Source: Streptomyces luteogriseus (GTDB lineage: Bacteria > Actinomycetota > Actinomycetes > Streptomycetales > Streptomycetaceae). From it: a DNA stretch of 64,000 nt. How positions within the stretch are numbered: the stretch's first letter is position 1; each line of letters begins with the position of its first letter. The stretch is taken from positions 1,612,001 through 1,676,000 of the forward strand of contig NZ_JACHMS010000001.1 in the NCBI RefSeq assembly GCF_014205055.1, written 5' to 3'. Positions 48,410 through 58,901 of the stretch are shown here, in pieces. Position numbers and translations under genes: made by a program. The notes beneath the pieces are model-generated. The model saw only the letters and a program-made list of their open reading frames with translations. It was not told where the DNA came from and did no database searches.

Positions 48410-49543
48410 CTACGCGCGCCAGTGCGCCCCCCGCTTCGCCTCCAACGCGGCCTTGCCGATCGCTCCCTTCCGCTTCCAGTCCTTGCGGATCTCGGCCCGG
48501 AGACGGGCGTCGGTCTTGGCGACGATGCGCTGGTTCTCCCGCAGCAGCTTGCGGTAGCTCTCCAGCCGCCGCACCGGCAGCTCACCGCTGTCGATCGCGG
48601 CCAGTACGGCGCACCCCGGCTCCGCCTCGTGGGCGCAGTCGTGGAAGCGGCACCGCTCGGCCAGTTCCTCGATCTCGGAGAACACCTGCCCGACACCGGT
48701 CCCGGCGTCCCAGAGTCCGACGCCGCGCAGTCCGGGGGTGTCGATCAGGACGCCTCCGCCGGGCAGGACGAGGAGATTGCGCGTGGTCGTGGTGTGGCGG
48801 CCCTTGCCGTCGACGTCACGGGTGGCCTGGACGGTCATGACGTCCTCGCCGAGCAGCGCGTTGGCGAGGGTCGACTTGCCCGCGCCGGACTGCCCGAGCA
48901 GCACGGACGTCCCCCCGCCGACGAGCGCGGCGACCACGTCGAGCCCGTCCCCGTCGACGGAGCTGACGGGCACGACCGGCACGCCGGGCGCGCTCGTCTC
49001 CACGTCCTGGACGAGGTGCGCGCGGGTCACGGCGTCCGGCACGAGGTCGGCCTTGGTGAGGACGACGACGGGCTGGGCCCCGGATTCCCAGGCGAGCGCG
49101 AGGAACCGCTCGATGCGGCCGAGGTCGAGCTCGACCGCGAGGGACACGGCGATCACGGCGTGGTCGACGTTGGCCGCGAGGATCTGCCCCTCGGACCGCT
49201 GCGAGGAGGTGGAGCGGACGAAGGCGGTGCGGCGCGGCAGGCAGGTGCGGACGTAGCGCGGGTTCCCGCCGGGTTCGACGGCGACCCAGTCGCCGGTGCA
49301 CACGACCCGCAGGGGGTCGTGCGGGGTGACGAACGCGGTGTCGGCCCGCAGCGGCCCGTCGGCGGTGACGACGTCACACTGCCCGCGGTCGACCCGCACG
49401 ACCCGGCCGATGAGCAGGCCTTCGGCCTCGTACGGGGCGAACTCGGTCTCCCAGCCCGCGTCCCAGCCGTAGGGCTCGAGCGGATGCGAGGCAGAGGAGG
49501 ACGAACCCGGGAGAGAAGAGAAAGACAAGGGGTGACCCTTCAC
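48410..49543 (-). CDS. rsgA: Ribosome small-subunit-dependent GTPase A
   Basis: The 377-residue circularly permuted GTPase helps late maturation of the 30S subunit. An N-terminal OB-fold precedes motif G4 (TKAD, 163-166), then G1 (GQSGAGKS, 217-224) and G3 (DTPGLR, 268-273). A zinc site follows (C298, H301, C303, C311), with a basic C-terminal helix. The GTG at 49543 has no strong ribosome binding site; a small ORF 45 bases upstream has an excellent one, and initiation here may depend on it. It ends in a perfect palindromic terminator. Confidence 0.92.
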   Translation of the reverse strand: MKGHPLSFSSLPGSSSSASHPLEPYGWDAGWETEFAPYEAEGLLIGRVVRVDRGQCDVVTADGPLRADTAFVTPHDPLRVVCTGDWVAVEPGGNPRYVRTCLPRRTAFVRSTSSQRSEGQILAANVDHAVIAVSLAVELDLGRIERFLALAWESGAQPVVVLTKADLVPDAVTRAHLVQDVETSAPGVPVVPVSSVDGDGLDVVAALVGGGTSVLLGQSGAGKSTLANALLGEDVMTVQATRDVDGKGRHTTTTRNLLVLPGGGVLIDTPGLRGVGLWDAGTGVGQVFSEIEELAERCRFHDCAHEAEPGCAVLAAIDSGELPVRRLESYRKLLRENQRIVAKTDARLRAEIRKDWKRKGAIGKAALEAKRGAHWRA

Positions 49544-49588
49544 AAGGGTGGCCCCGGCACTGCGCTCGAAGGCGCTGAGAGAAAGAGG

Positions 49589-49660
49589 TCAGCCGGAGGC
49601 CACGGAGGTGGACTTGATGAACTTCCGGATGCGGGCAGCGCCCATCTCAGAGACAGCCAT
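49589..49660 (-). CDS. 23-codon small ORF upstream of rsgA
   Basis: The reading frame begins with ATG at 49660, preceded by AGGAGGT at seven bases, the best ribosome binding site in this part of the window. It encodes a basic peptide starting MAVSEMGAARIRKF and ending in a Ser/Thr-rich tail, then TGA. Third positions are mostly G or C. It is on the rsgA strand with a 45-base gap, so it could be a leader peptide controlling rsgA or a small protein. I do not recognise the family. Confidence 0.6.
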   Translation of the reverse strand: MAVSEMGAARIRKFIKSTSVASG

Positions 49661-49869
49661 CGATCACACCTCCTGCTCGTCACACAGCCGACGGCGGCAG
49701 CAACAGGCCGCCGCGCGATTCGCCCCCACCTTAGAGGCGTGCGCCCCTCGGGCGCCACGGAATTAAACCCACCCTCACGGGGCCGTCCGGGACGGCTCCC
49801 CAAAGCCCCCCGTGCACGACGCGCACGTGATGGCCGGACGTGGTGCACTGGAATCACGGGAGGTGCAGC

Positions 49870-50271
49870 ATGTCAGGTCGCGCAGGCAAGACCCGCAATA
49901 TCTTTCTGGTGTGGCTGATCTGGCCGCTGATCACGCTGGGCATCTACCACCTGGTCTGGTACTACAAAGTGAATCGCGAGGCCCGGGAATTCGATTCACG
50001 CATCGAGGTCAATCCGGCGCTGGCGGTGCTGGCCGTCACGGTCGGCTGGCTGGTGATCGTTCCGCCCTTCGTTTCGGTCTACAACACCGGTCTGCGCATT
50101 GCGCGCATGCAGCAGTCGGCCGGGATGGAACGGAGCTGCAATCCCTGGATCGGCTTCATCCTCTACATCGTGGCCGTGCTGTTCCCGCTCTACTACCAGC
50201 ACGAGCTGAACCAGATCTGGGCTCGGTACCAGAACGCTGAAGAGGGCGAGCAGGTGCCGCTCGCGGCCTGA
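49870..50271 (+). CDS. DUF4234 membrane protein
   Basis: The 133-residue protein begins with the DUF4234 pattern (NIFLVWLIWPLITLGIYHLV, then YYKVNREAREFD) and has three membrane helices: about residues 11-32, 47-70 and 100-117. The function is unknown. GGGAGGTGC upstream fixes the ATG at 49870. Some codons are less GC-rich than the neighbours. Convergent with the CBM2 fusion gene. Confidence 0.83.
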   Translation: MSGRAGKTRNIFLVWLIWPLITLGIYHLVWYYKVNREAREFDSRIEVNPALAVLAVTVGWLVIVPPFVSVYNTGLRIARMQQSAGMERSCNPWIGFILYIVAVLFPLYYQHELNQIWARYQNAEEGEQVPLAA

Positions 50272-50283
50272 CGAGAGGGTTCG

Positions 50284-51777
50284 TCAACTGCCCTTCGCGC
50301 AGGCGTGGCCGTTCACCTCGAAGTCGTACGGCGGGGAGTTCTTGCCGTGCCAGGAGGCGAGGAAGCCGAAGGCCAGGTCGCCGCCCGCGGGGACCGACTT
50401 GTTGTAGTCGGCGGCGGTGGCGGTGACGCGGGAGCCGTCCTGGGAGACGGAGGCGTCCCACATCTGGCCGACCTTCTGGCCGTCCCGGAAGGACCAGGCG
50501 ACGCGCCAGGAGTCGAGGGCCTCGGCGCTGGTGACGGTGACGGTGGCCTGGAAGCCGTCGGGCCACTGGTTGACCAGGTCGTACTCGACCCGGCAGACGG
50601 GGTCCCCGCTCTCGTCGGGTTCGGTGCGCTCGGTGGACGAGGAGGTGCCCTGCGGTTCGGTGTGGCGGTTCCTGCCCTCCGGCTTGCCGGACTTCTCCGG
50701 CTGCTTCGTGCCCTGGGTGGTCCGGTCGGCCGGCTTGGAGGTGGCGGGCGGCAGGGACGGGGCGGACGGCAGGGGCGGAGCGGGGTCGGCCACCGGCTGG
50801 CGGTCGGCGCCACCGGATGCGCCGAGGTCGTCGCCTCCGCCGCCGAAGGGCATCAGGGAGACGCCGAGAGCCAGCACGGAGACCAGGACCGCCGCGACGA
50901 GGAGGCCGTTGCGGGCGACGCGTGCCTTCTGCTCGCCGTCCTCCGGTTCACCGGCCGCCTTGTCCGCCGAGCCGGGGCGTCCCGCAGCGAGCCGCACCTC
51001 TGCGGCGCGGCGGCGGCGCTCCAGATAGGCGAGGCCGCCCCAGCCGATCACTCCGCCGGCCAGCGCCCCGGGCAGGGCGCCGCCGTGCAGGCGCAGGCAG
51101 GCGGCGGCCTCGGCGCACTGCACGCAGGTGGCGAGGTGCCGTGAGAGGTCGCCGGGGGTCTCGGCCGCGGAGGAGCGGGTGACGGCGTCCAGCAGCCGGG
51201 CGTAGCTGCGGCACCGAGCGTCCATCGGCGTGTCGAGGTGGTTGCGGTGGCAGCGGTCCCGGAACAGGGTGCGCACCTGCTGGAGTTCCTCGGCGGCGCC
51301 GTCCGGGTCGAGGCCCAGGCGGCGGGCGACCACGGACAGCGGCAGCGCCTCCACCTCGGTGAACCACAGCAGTTCCGCGTCCGCCTGCTGCAGATCGCGC
51401 AGGCCGCGCAGCGCGAGCGGGCGCTGCAGGGGCGGGCCGGAGTATCGGGCGGCTTTGTCCGAGTTGAGCCACAGGCGCAGGTCGGGGTCGAGTTTGTGGC
51501 CCTGCCCCTCCTCCTCCCAGGCCGCTGCCGTGGTGCGTACGGAGGTCAGCAGCAGAGGTATGCGGGGCAGCCGGGCCGGGCGGCGGGCGGTGCCGCGGAC
51601 CGCGCCGGTCTCGGCGGCGCGGGCCTCGCGTATGCCGTGTGCGAACGCCTCGCGGCCGAGCTGTGCGGCGGCCGTGGAACCGGAGGTGCACAGGTCCGCG
51701 TACGCGAGGACCGCGTCCCAGCACTCGGAGAACAGCGCGGCCTCGGTGGCGTCCTGAGGGGTCGGCAGGTCGGGCAT
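50284..51777 (-). CDS. Sigma-factor-like / zinc anti-sigma / membrane / CBM2 fusion
   Basis: The 497-residue protein combines parts that are normally separate. Residues about 10-190 are helical and resemble ECF sigma regions 2 and 4 (LRDLQQADAELLWFTEVEAL, ARRLGLDPDGAAEELQQVR). Residues about 195-235 carry a ZAS-type zinc motif (H-x3-C-x2-C in RHLATCVQCAEA). A membrane helix lies near 290-315 (NGLLVAAVLVSVLALGVSLM), then a Pro/Ser/Thr stalk. Residues about 395-497 form a family 2 carbohydrate-binding module with the usual bracketing Cys pair and Trp residues. The likely topology is N-terminus inside and CBM outside. GGAG before the ATG at 51777 fixes the start. Role inferred: sensing of insoluble polysaccharide. 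Confidence 0.75.
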   Translation of the reverse strand: MPDLPTPQDATEAALFSECWDAVLAYADLCTSGSTAAAQLGREAFAHGIREARAAETGAVRGTARRPARLPRIPLLLTSVRTTAAAWEEEGQGHKLDPDLRLWLNSDKAARYSGPPLQRPLALRGLRDLQQADAELLWFTEVEALPLSVVARRLGLDPDGAAEELQQVRTLFRDRCHRNHLDTPMDARCRSYARLLDAVTRSSAAETPGDLSRHLATCVQCAEAAACLRLHGGALPGALAGGVIGWGGLAYLERRRRAAEVRLAAGRPGSADKAAGEPEDGEQKARVARNGLLVAAVLVSVLALGVSLMPFGGGGDDLGASGGADRQPVADPAPPLPSAPSLPPATSKPADRTTQGTKQPEKSGKPEGRNRHTEPQGTSSSTERTEPDESGDPVCRVEYDLVNQWPDGFQATVTVTSAEALDSWRVAWSFRDGQKVGQMWDASVSQDGSRVTATAADYNKSVPAGGDLAFGFLASWHGKNSPPYDFEVNGHACAKGS

Positions 51778-51911
51778 GAGTCTCCTGCATCCACAAGCGA
51801 GGTCAACTCACCACATCGGCATTGGAGTTGGGGGGAACCTCGCGGCAGGGGGAGAGCTTTTCACGCCTCCCACACAACTGACAAGCGCCCTGTTCAGATA
51901 TCACGACAGGA

Positions 51912-51960
51912 CGGCCGCACCCCATGACTCCACGCTCAAGGTGTCATACGGGTGCGGCCG
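51912..51960. terminator. Strong hairpin downstream of the radical SAM gene
   Basis: CGGCCGCACCC (51912-51922) pairs with GGGTGCGGCCG (51950-51960), continued by ATGAC/GTCAT (51924-51928 with 51943-51947). Confidence 0.75.
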
Positions 51961-51976
51961 CCCGGCGACTCAATGC

Positions 51977-51995
51977 CGTGCCGTGAAAAGGCACG
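51977..51995. terminator. Second hairpin downstream of the radical SAM gene
   Basis: CGTGCC (51977-51982) pairs with GGCACG (51990-51995) over a seven-base A-rich loop, 18 bases beyond the stop codon. Confidence 0.55.
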
Positions 51996-52012
51996 ACGTC
52001 ATCGAACTGTTA

Positions 52013-53332
52013 TCAGACGGCGGTGGGTTCGTCGGCCGGGAGGCTGTCCATGAAGGAGCTCACCGAGAAGACCGCGTTGCCGGCGCCGGGCGGGCCGTAG
52101 CCGGGGGGCGAGGAGAGACCGAAGTCCTCCATGGTCTGCCGGTAGGCCTGGAGCAGACGGATGTGGTACTCCAGCGGCGCGCCCTGCGGGTTGGCCTTGC
52201 CGAGCGGCGTCGTGGGCTCCGGGCACCAGGTGGTGAAGCGGGGCGTGATGCCGTGCGACATGAAGAAGCGCAGGCCCTCGGTGGTGGAGTCGATCGCCTC
52301 GTCGACCGTCTTGAAGCCGAACGGCTCCGCCATCTCGACGCCCGCGACGAAGTTGGGGATCACGTTGCGCGCCCCGAACACCTCCGCCGAGTCCAGGATC
52401 CGCTTGTGCCACACGTCCCGGCCGACGTACCGCTCCTTGCCCGGGCAGTACATCTTGAACAGGTACTCGTCCCACACCTCGTAGTTGGGGTGGTAGATCT
52501 GCACGCCGTAGTCCTTGAACCGCTGGACGTCGTCGCGCGGGAGGGCCTGGGCGACGACCTTGCCGATCCAGCGGCCCGGGAAGTGCTCCTCGATGGCCTT
52601 GGCGTACCGCCCGTAGAAGTCCGCCTCGTCCAGGCCCTGGACCTTCGACGTGATCGCTCCACCGGTGAGCGTGTACGCGGTGGACACCTTCGCGGTGTCG
52701 TACCTGTTGATGATCTCGAGCGCCTCGAGGACCTCGTCGACGTCCTTCACACCCGTGTACGGGCGGCCCGCCGCCTTGTGCTGGCGCCAGTTGTGGTTGA
52801 TGTCGCAGTACTGGCACTCCTCCTTGGCACCGAAGTACTGGCACACGCGGAACGCGGTCAGGTAGATCAGGTAACCCCACTGGATGGTCGGGGCGACCTC
52901 CATGACCGACTTCCCGTTGGCGAGGGTGTGCCGGTAGTACTCGGGCATCGGTGGCACACCGACGTCTGAGATCCGCTTGCCGTCGAGGTAGAGGCCGAGC
53001 ACGCCGTCGTCGTTCGCGGCGACGCGGTACGGCGAGGACGGGTTCACCCGGACCGAGACGACGGTGCGGCGCAGGTCGTAGGGGCCGCCGGTGAGGATGA
53101 TCTCCTCGGGCGGCCGGCGCAGCGCCGCCTCGCCCAGCTCGGGCAGGGTGCCGTGGTCGAAGGAGAAGATGAAGTACGACTTCGGCTTGACCTCGCCGCC
53201 CTCGTTGTCGCTGAGCGCGGACGGGTCGAAGGCGACGCCGCCGCGGAGCAGGTCCTCCTTGAAGACGGCTTCCCGCGGCACGTGCGGGAACCGCTCCATC
53301 AGATCCTCGACCAGCGCGGTACGGCTGCCCAT
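52013..53332 (-). CDS. Radical SAM protein with CX8CX2C cluster motif
   Basis: The 439-residue protein has its iron-sulfur ligands at C164, C173 and C176, a C-x8-C-x2-C spacing unlike the usual C-x3-C-x2-C. They follow an unusually long N-terminal domain of about 160 residues. TLTGGAITSKVQGLD is a likely GGE-like SAM-binding segment, and YHPNYEVWDEYLFKMYCPG and GVEMAEPFGF resemble later barrel strands. The ATG at 53332 has GGAGGAG upstream. The substrate is unknown; no peptide, cofactor or tRNA-modification partner is adjacent. Confidence 0.78.
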   Translation of the reverse strand: MGSRTALVEDLMERFPHVPREAVFKEDLLRGGVAFDPSALSDNEGGEVKPKSYFIFSFDHGTLPELGEAALRRPPEEIILTGGPYDLRRTVVSVRVNPSSPYRVAANDDGVLGLYLDGKRISDVGVPPMPEYYRHTLANGKSVMEVAPTIQWGYLIYLTAFRVCQYFGAKEECQYCDINHNWRQHKAAGRPYTGVKDVDEVLEALEIINRYDTAKVSTAYTLTGGAITSKVQGLDEADFYGRYAKAIEEHFPGRWIGKVVAQALPRDDVQRFKDYGVQIYHPNYEVWDEYLFKMYCPGKERYVGRDVWHKRILDSAEVFGARNVIPNFVAGVEMAEPFGFKTVDEAIDSTTEGLRFFMSHGITPRFTTWCPEPTTPLGKANPQGAPLEYHIRLLQAYRQTMEDFGLSSPPGYGPPGAGNAVFSVSSFMDSLPADEPTAV

Positions 53333-53455
53333 CCCGTGTCTCCTCCCGGTTCGGACGTACGACTCCTCACGGTATGCCCATGGGTGTGCGGGGCGGGTAC
53401 CGGGTCCCCCCGAGTCTGGAGAATGCCCCGTTCGTGATGTTTTGCCAGGGTGATG

Positions 53456-55896
<2,441 letters not shown>

Positions 55897-55909
55897 GCGC
55901 ACACAGGGA

Positions 55910-55947
55910 GCGGGGGCTGCCTGCACCGGCGGGGGCTGCCCGCACCG
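55910..55947. repeat. Two tandem 19-bp repeats
   Basis: Units at 55910-55928 and 55929-55947 (GCGGGGGCTGCCTGCACCG and the same with one change) lie between convergent aldO and the winged-helix gene. Confidence 0.75.
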
Positions 55948-55983
55948 AAGGCGGGGGGCGCCTGCGTGCTGCGGCCCGTCGGG

Positions 55984-56334
55984 TCAGGTCGCCGTGCGCG
56001 GGCCCCTCCCGGTCACGGAGGTAGTGGCGCGGTCGGCCTCGTCCTTGACGAGCAGGGACATCAGGGAGGCCACGGTCAGACCCGCCTCGGCCGGGTGGCG
56101 CAGCACCTTGCCGGGATCGATGCGGTACGTGTTGGTCCTTCCCTCCCGAGTGTGGGAGAGGTATCCGTCCTGCTCCAGGTCGGCGATGATCTTCTGTACG
56201 GCCCGCTCGGTGAGCCGGCAGTGGGCCGCGATGTCCCGGATACGAGCACTGTGGTTGTCGGCAATGGCGGCCAGCACGCGGGCATGGTTGGTGAAGAAGG
56301 TCCATCCGGTGTGTGGCTCGGGCACTCCATCCAT
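55984..56334 (-). CDS. Winged-helix (MarR/ArsR-like) transcriptional regulator
   Basis: The 116-residue protein is a compact winged helix: NHARVLAAIADNHSARIRDI, then AHCRLTERAVQKIIADLEQD as the recognition helix and GYLSHTREGRTNTYRID as the wing. No ligand domain is present. The ATG is preceded by TAGAGT exactly six bases upstream, with no ribosome binding site, so the transcript is probably leaderless. It is divergent from the STAS-ANTAR gene and could control it. Confidence 0.82.
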   Translation of the reverse strand: MDGVPEPHTGWTFFTNHARVLAAIADNHSARIRDIAAHCRLTERAVQKIIADLEQDGYLSHTREGRTNTYRIDPGKVLRHPAEAGLTVASLMSLLVKDEADRATTSVTGRGPRTAT

Positions 56335-56370
56335 GCCGCAACTCTAACGACAGAACATTCACGCACTCAA
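56335..56370 (-). promoter_or_regulatory. Promoter of the winged-helix gene (leaderless)
   Basis: On the minus strand TTGAGT (56370-56365) and TAGAGT (56346-56341) are 18 bases apart. The -10 is followed by six bases and the ATG, placing the transcript start at the start codon. Confidence 0.55.
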
Positions 56371-56469
56371 ATACATGTACTTCATTTCGTGTATCGATTG
56401 ACGGGTGTGGGGTAGAGGGGCAACGCTGGAAGCGGAGGCAAGGCGAACAGAACGAGGGAGAACCGGGCC

Positions 56470-57252
56470 ATGCCGGAGCCTGCGTACGCTGCGTGGTCTC
56501 ACACACCGGAGAAGGCCGCACCCACACCGGTCGACCGTGCGCCGGCGGCGATCCCGCCCTGCATGGCGACCATGGACGTCGTCCCGGACGGTGACCGCAT
56601 GACCGTGACGGTGTGGGGCGAACTCGACCTGGGCAGCCGACGGTTGCTCCCCGAGCTGTACGACATGCTCACCCTGTCCGGCACCGGCATCGACCTGCGC
56701 CTGGACGCGGTCGGGTTCTGCGACTGCTCCGGTCTCAACGCGCTGCTGGATCTGCGTACCCGCGCGGTCGACGAGGGCAAGACGGTCACCGTACGGTCCT
56801 GCGGCATCGCGGTCGAGCGCGTGCTCGACCTGACCGGCATGCGGGAGCTGTTCGCGGACTCCGGCAGGCCGGAAGGCGCCGCACCCCCGGCCGCGCCGGC
56901 CCAGGACCCGCCGGAGGAGGACGGCCGGGGCCTCCGCGCCGAAGTCACCCAGCTGCGCCGCGCCATGCAGACCCGGCCCACCATCGACCTGGCCCGCGGC
57001 ATCCTGATGGCCTCCTTCGGCCTGAGCCCCGAGGAGGCCTGGAGCGTCCTGGTCAGGACCTCCCAGAACACCAACACCAAGCTGCACCACCTGGCCCAGG
57101 ATGTGGTGGGCACCGCGGGCGGCAGGACGCTGCCGGAACAGGTGCAGCAACAGCTGGCCGCCGCGGTCGCCGGCGCGAACCGCTCGGGCGAGGCGGCGGC
57201 GCGCCCCGCGGGCCTGTCCGCCGAGGACGGGGACCGCACCACCGGGGGCTGA
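56470..57252 (+). CDS. STAS domain protein fused to an ANTAR RNA-binding domain
   Basis: The 260-residue protein has a STAS (anti-anti-sigma) domain at about residues 35-130 (VTVWGELDLGSRRLLPELYD; the phosphorylatable Ser would be in DCSGLNALLDLR) and an ANTAR domain at about 155-212 (LRRAMQTRPTIDLARGILMA, then SPEEAWSVLVRTSQNTNTKL). STAS domains answer to RsbW-like kinases, while ANTAR domains bind dual-hairpin RNAs and prevent termination. The fusion suggests RNA-level control governed by a stress-type partner switch. A good ribosome binding site precedes the ATG. Confidence 0.87.
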   Translation: MPEPAYAAWSHTPEKAAPTPVDRAPAAIPPCMATMDVVPDGDRMTVTVWGELDLGSRRLLPELYDMLTLSGTGIDLRLDAVGFCDCSGLNALLDLRTRAVDEGKTVTVRSCGIAVERVLDLTGMRELFADSGRPEGAAPPAAPAQDPPEEDGRGLRAEVTQLRRAMQTRPTIDLARGILMASFGLSPEEAWSVLVRTSQNTNTKLHHLAQDVVGTAGGRTLPEQVQQQLAAAVAGANRSGEAAARPAGLSAEDGDRTTGG

Positions 57253-57318
57253 CACACCCGTACTGAGGCATCATGGGCAGGCCACCACCGGCCAGTACCC
57301 ACCCTCAGCAGGCGGGCA

Positions 57319-57354
57319 CTTTATAAAGCCCCTTTCCAAACCCCTTGTCGAAAG
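57319..57354. promoter_or_regulatory. Operator candidate cluster upstream of the ROK gene
   Basis: Three symmetric elements are evenly spaced: CTTTATAAAG (57319-57328), CTTTCCAAAC (57332-57341) and CTTGTCGAAAG (57344-57354). The last is part of CCAAACCCCTTGTCGAAAG, which recurs before the sugar transport operon. Autoregulation by the ROK protein is the likely meaning. Confidence 0.55.
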
Positions 57355-57436
57355 TCCCGGCAGACCATAGCCTGGCGCCGCGCCGGTGCTGACGTCGACC
57401 CGGCCCGGCCGGTCTGGGAAGGAATGGGGCACCCCG

Positions 57437-58681
57437 GTGAAGCGCACATCACGTGACATCCGCACCGCGAACCGCTACGAGGTGCTGCGCCAGATCATCG
57501 CGGAGTCACCCACGTCCCGGCAGGAGCTGGCGGCCGCCACCGGCCTCAGCCTCGCCACGGTCGCCACCCTCGTCGGCGAGCTGCTCGACCTCCGCATGAT
57601 CACCGAGGTCGGCTTCGAGGACTCGGCGGGTGGCCGCCCCCGGGGCCTGGTCGCCGTCAACAGCTCGGGCGGCGCACTGATCGGCGTCGACATCGCCGAG
57701 ACGTACGTCCACGTCGAGCTGTTCGACCTCGGGCTGAACGTGCTGGCCCGCGCCGAGGAGGACGTCCGGCCCAGCGAGAGCCTGCCCGAGCAGGTGGTGG
57801 CCCATGTGGCCACCGCCGTCGGCTCGGTGGTCACCCAGGCCGGCATCGAGGGCGCCCGGGTGCTCGGGGTCGGCGTGAGCGTGCCGGGGCAGGTGGACCG
57901 CGCGACCGGCACCTCGGAGTACGCGCCCAACTGGGACTGGCACGACGTACCGCTCCTCGAGCTGCTCACCGAGCACATCGCCTACCCCCTTTACCTGGAC
58001 AACCCGCTGCGCGCCAGCGCGGTCGCCGAGCTGTGGTTCGGTGCCGCGCGCGGGCACGGGAACGCCGTGGTGGTGAACCTCGGCACCGGCGTGGGCGCCG
58101 GTCTCGTCCTGGGCGGCGGACTGCACCGCGGGGTCAGCAACAGCGCCGGCGAGTGGGGCCACACCACGATGGTGCTGGACGGACGCCTGTGCCGGTGCGG
58201 CGACCACGGCTGTGTGGAGGCGTACGTCGGCGCGCGCGGCATCATGCTGAACCTGCGCGAACTCAGCCCCGACAGCCCGCTGCTGCATGCCGAGGACCAG
58301 ACGGCGACCATCGACGCCCTGGCCCGCGGGGTCGCGGCGGACGACCCCGTGGCACGCCGGGTCGTCCACGAGACCGCCCGCTACCTGGGCGCCGGCGTCG
58401 CGGACCTGGTCAACCTGTTCAACCCCGAGATCGTCGTGCTGAGCAGCTGGGTCGCCCGCACCCTGGGCGAGCCGCTGCTGCACGAGGTGCGCGAGGCCGT
58501 GACCCGGCACGCGCTGCCACGGCCGCTGGCCGCCACCGAAGTCGTCCTCTCCCCGATCCCCACCGACCCGGTGTGCCTGGGCGCGGCCACGTTCGCGCTC
58601 GAAGGCGCCCTCCAGACCGTCGGGCAGAAGAACGGCAAACGCGCCGCCCCCGTGAGGAGCCGTACCACCACACCTTCGTAG
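57437..58681 (+). CDS. ROK-family transcriptional regulator
   Basis: The 414-residue protein has an N-terminal winged helix (SRQELAAATGLSLATVATLV) and a C-terminal ROK sugar-kinase-like domain with the ATP-type loop (VVVNLGTGVGAGLVLGGGLH) and zinc motif CRCGDHGCVEAY. Such regulators usually repress sugar-use genes until a sugar binds. The position ahead of the ABC importer and beta-galactosidase genes, with a shared upstream motif, points to those as targets. The GTG at 57437 gives the family N-terminus and follows a G-rich site. Confidence 0.9.
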   Translation: MKRTSRDIRTANRYEVLRQIIAESPTSRQELAAATGLSLATVATLVGELLDLRMITEVGFEDSAGGRPRGLVAVNSSGGALIGVDIAETYVHVELFDLGLNVLARAEEDVRPSESLPEQVVAHVATAVGSVVTQAGIEGARVLGVGVSVPGQVDRATGTSEYAPNWDWHDVPLLELLTEHIAYPLYLDNPLRASAVAELWFGAARGHGNAVVVNLGTGVGAGLVLGGGLHRGVSNSAGEWGHTTMVLDGRLCRCGDHGCVEAYVGARGIMLNLRELSPDSPLLHAEDQTATIDALARGVAADDPVARRVVHETARYLGAGVADLVNLFNPEIVVLSSWVARTLGEPLLHEVREAVTRHALPRPLAATEVVLSPIPTDPVCLGAATFALEGALQTVGQKNGKRAAPVRSRTTTPS

Positions 58682-58757
58682 CGGCGGAACCAACTCCTCC
58701 GCACCCTCCACGCGTTCGAAATCGCGAACCGGACACAACGCTTCGCACAGACTTCGT

Positions 58758-58786
58758 CCAACCCCTTGCCGAAGCCTTAGCCGAAG
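58758..58786. promoter_or_regulatory. Operator candidate upstream of the sugar ABC operon
   Basis: CCAACCCCTTGCCGAAG (58758-58774) nearly repeats the element before the ROK gene, and is followed by a second half-copy, CTTAGCCGAAG (58776-58786). It lies about 115 bases before the binding-protein start. The rest of the 220-base region holds no gene. Confidence 0.55.
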
Positions 58787-58901
58787 CTCTAGCGTCCCGC
58801 ACCGCACCTCTCTTTGAGCCATCTGGCGCGAGCCTCCGGGCCGTGAGCCATCAGGCAGTGAGCCGCAGAGCCGCAGCCGCACTCGAGACAAGGACGTCAG
58901 C

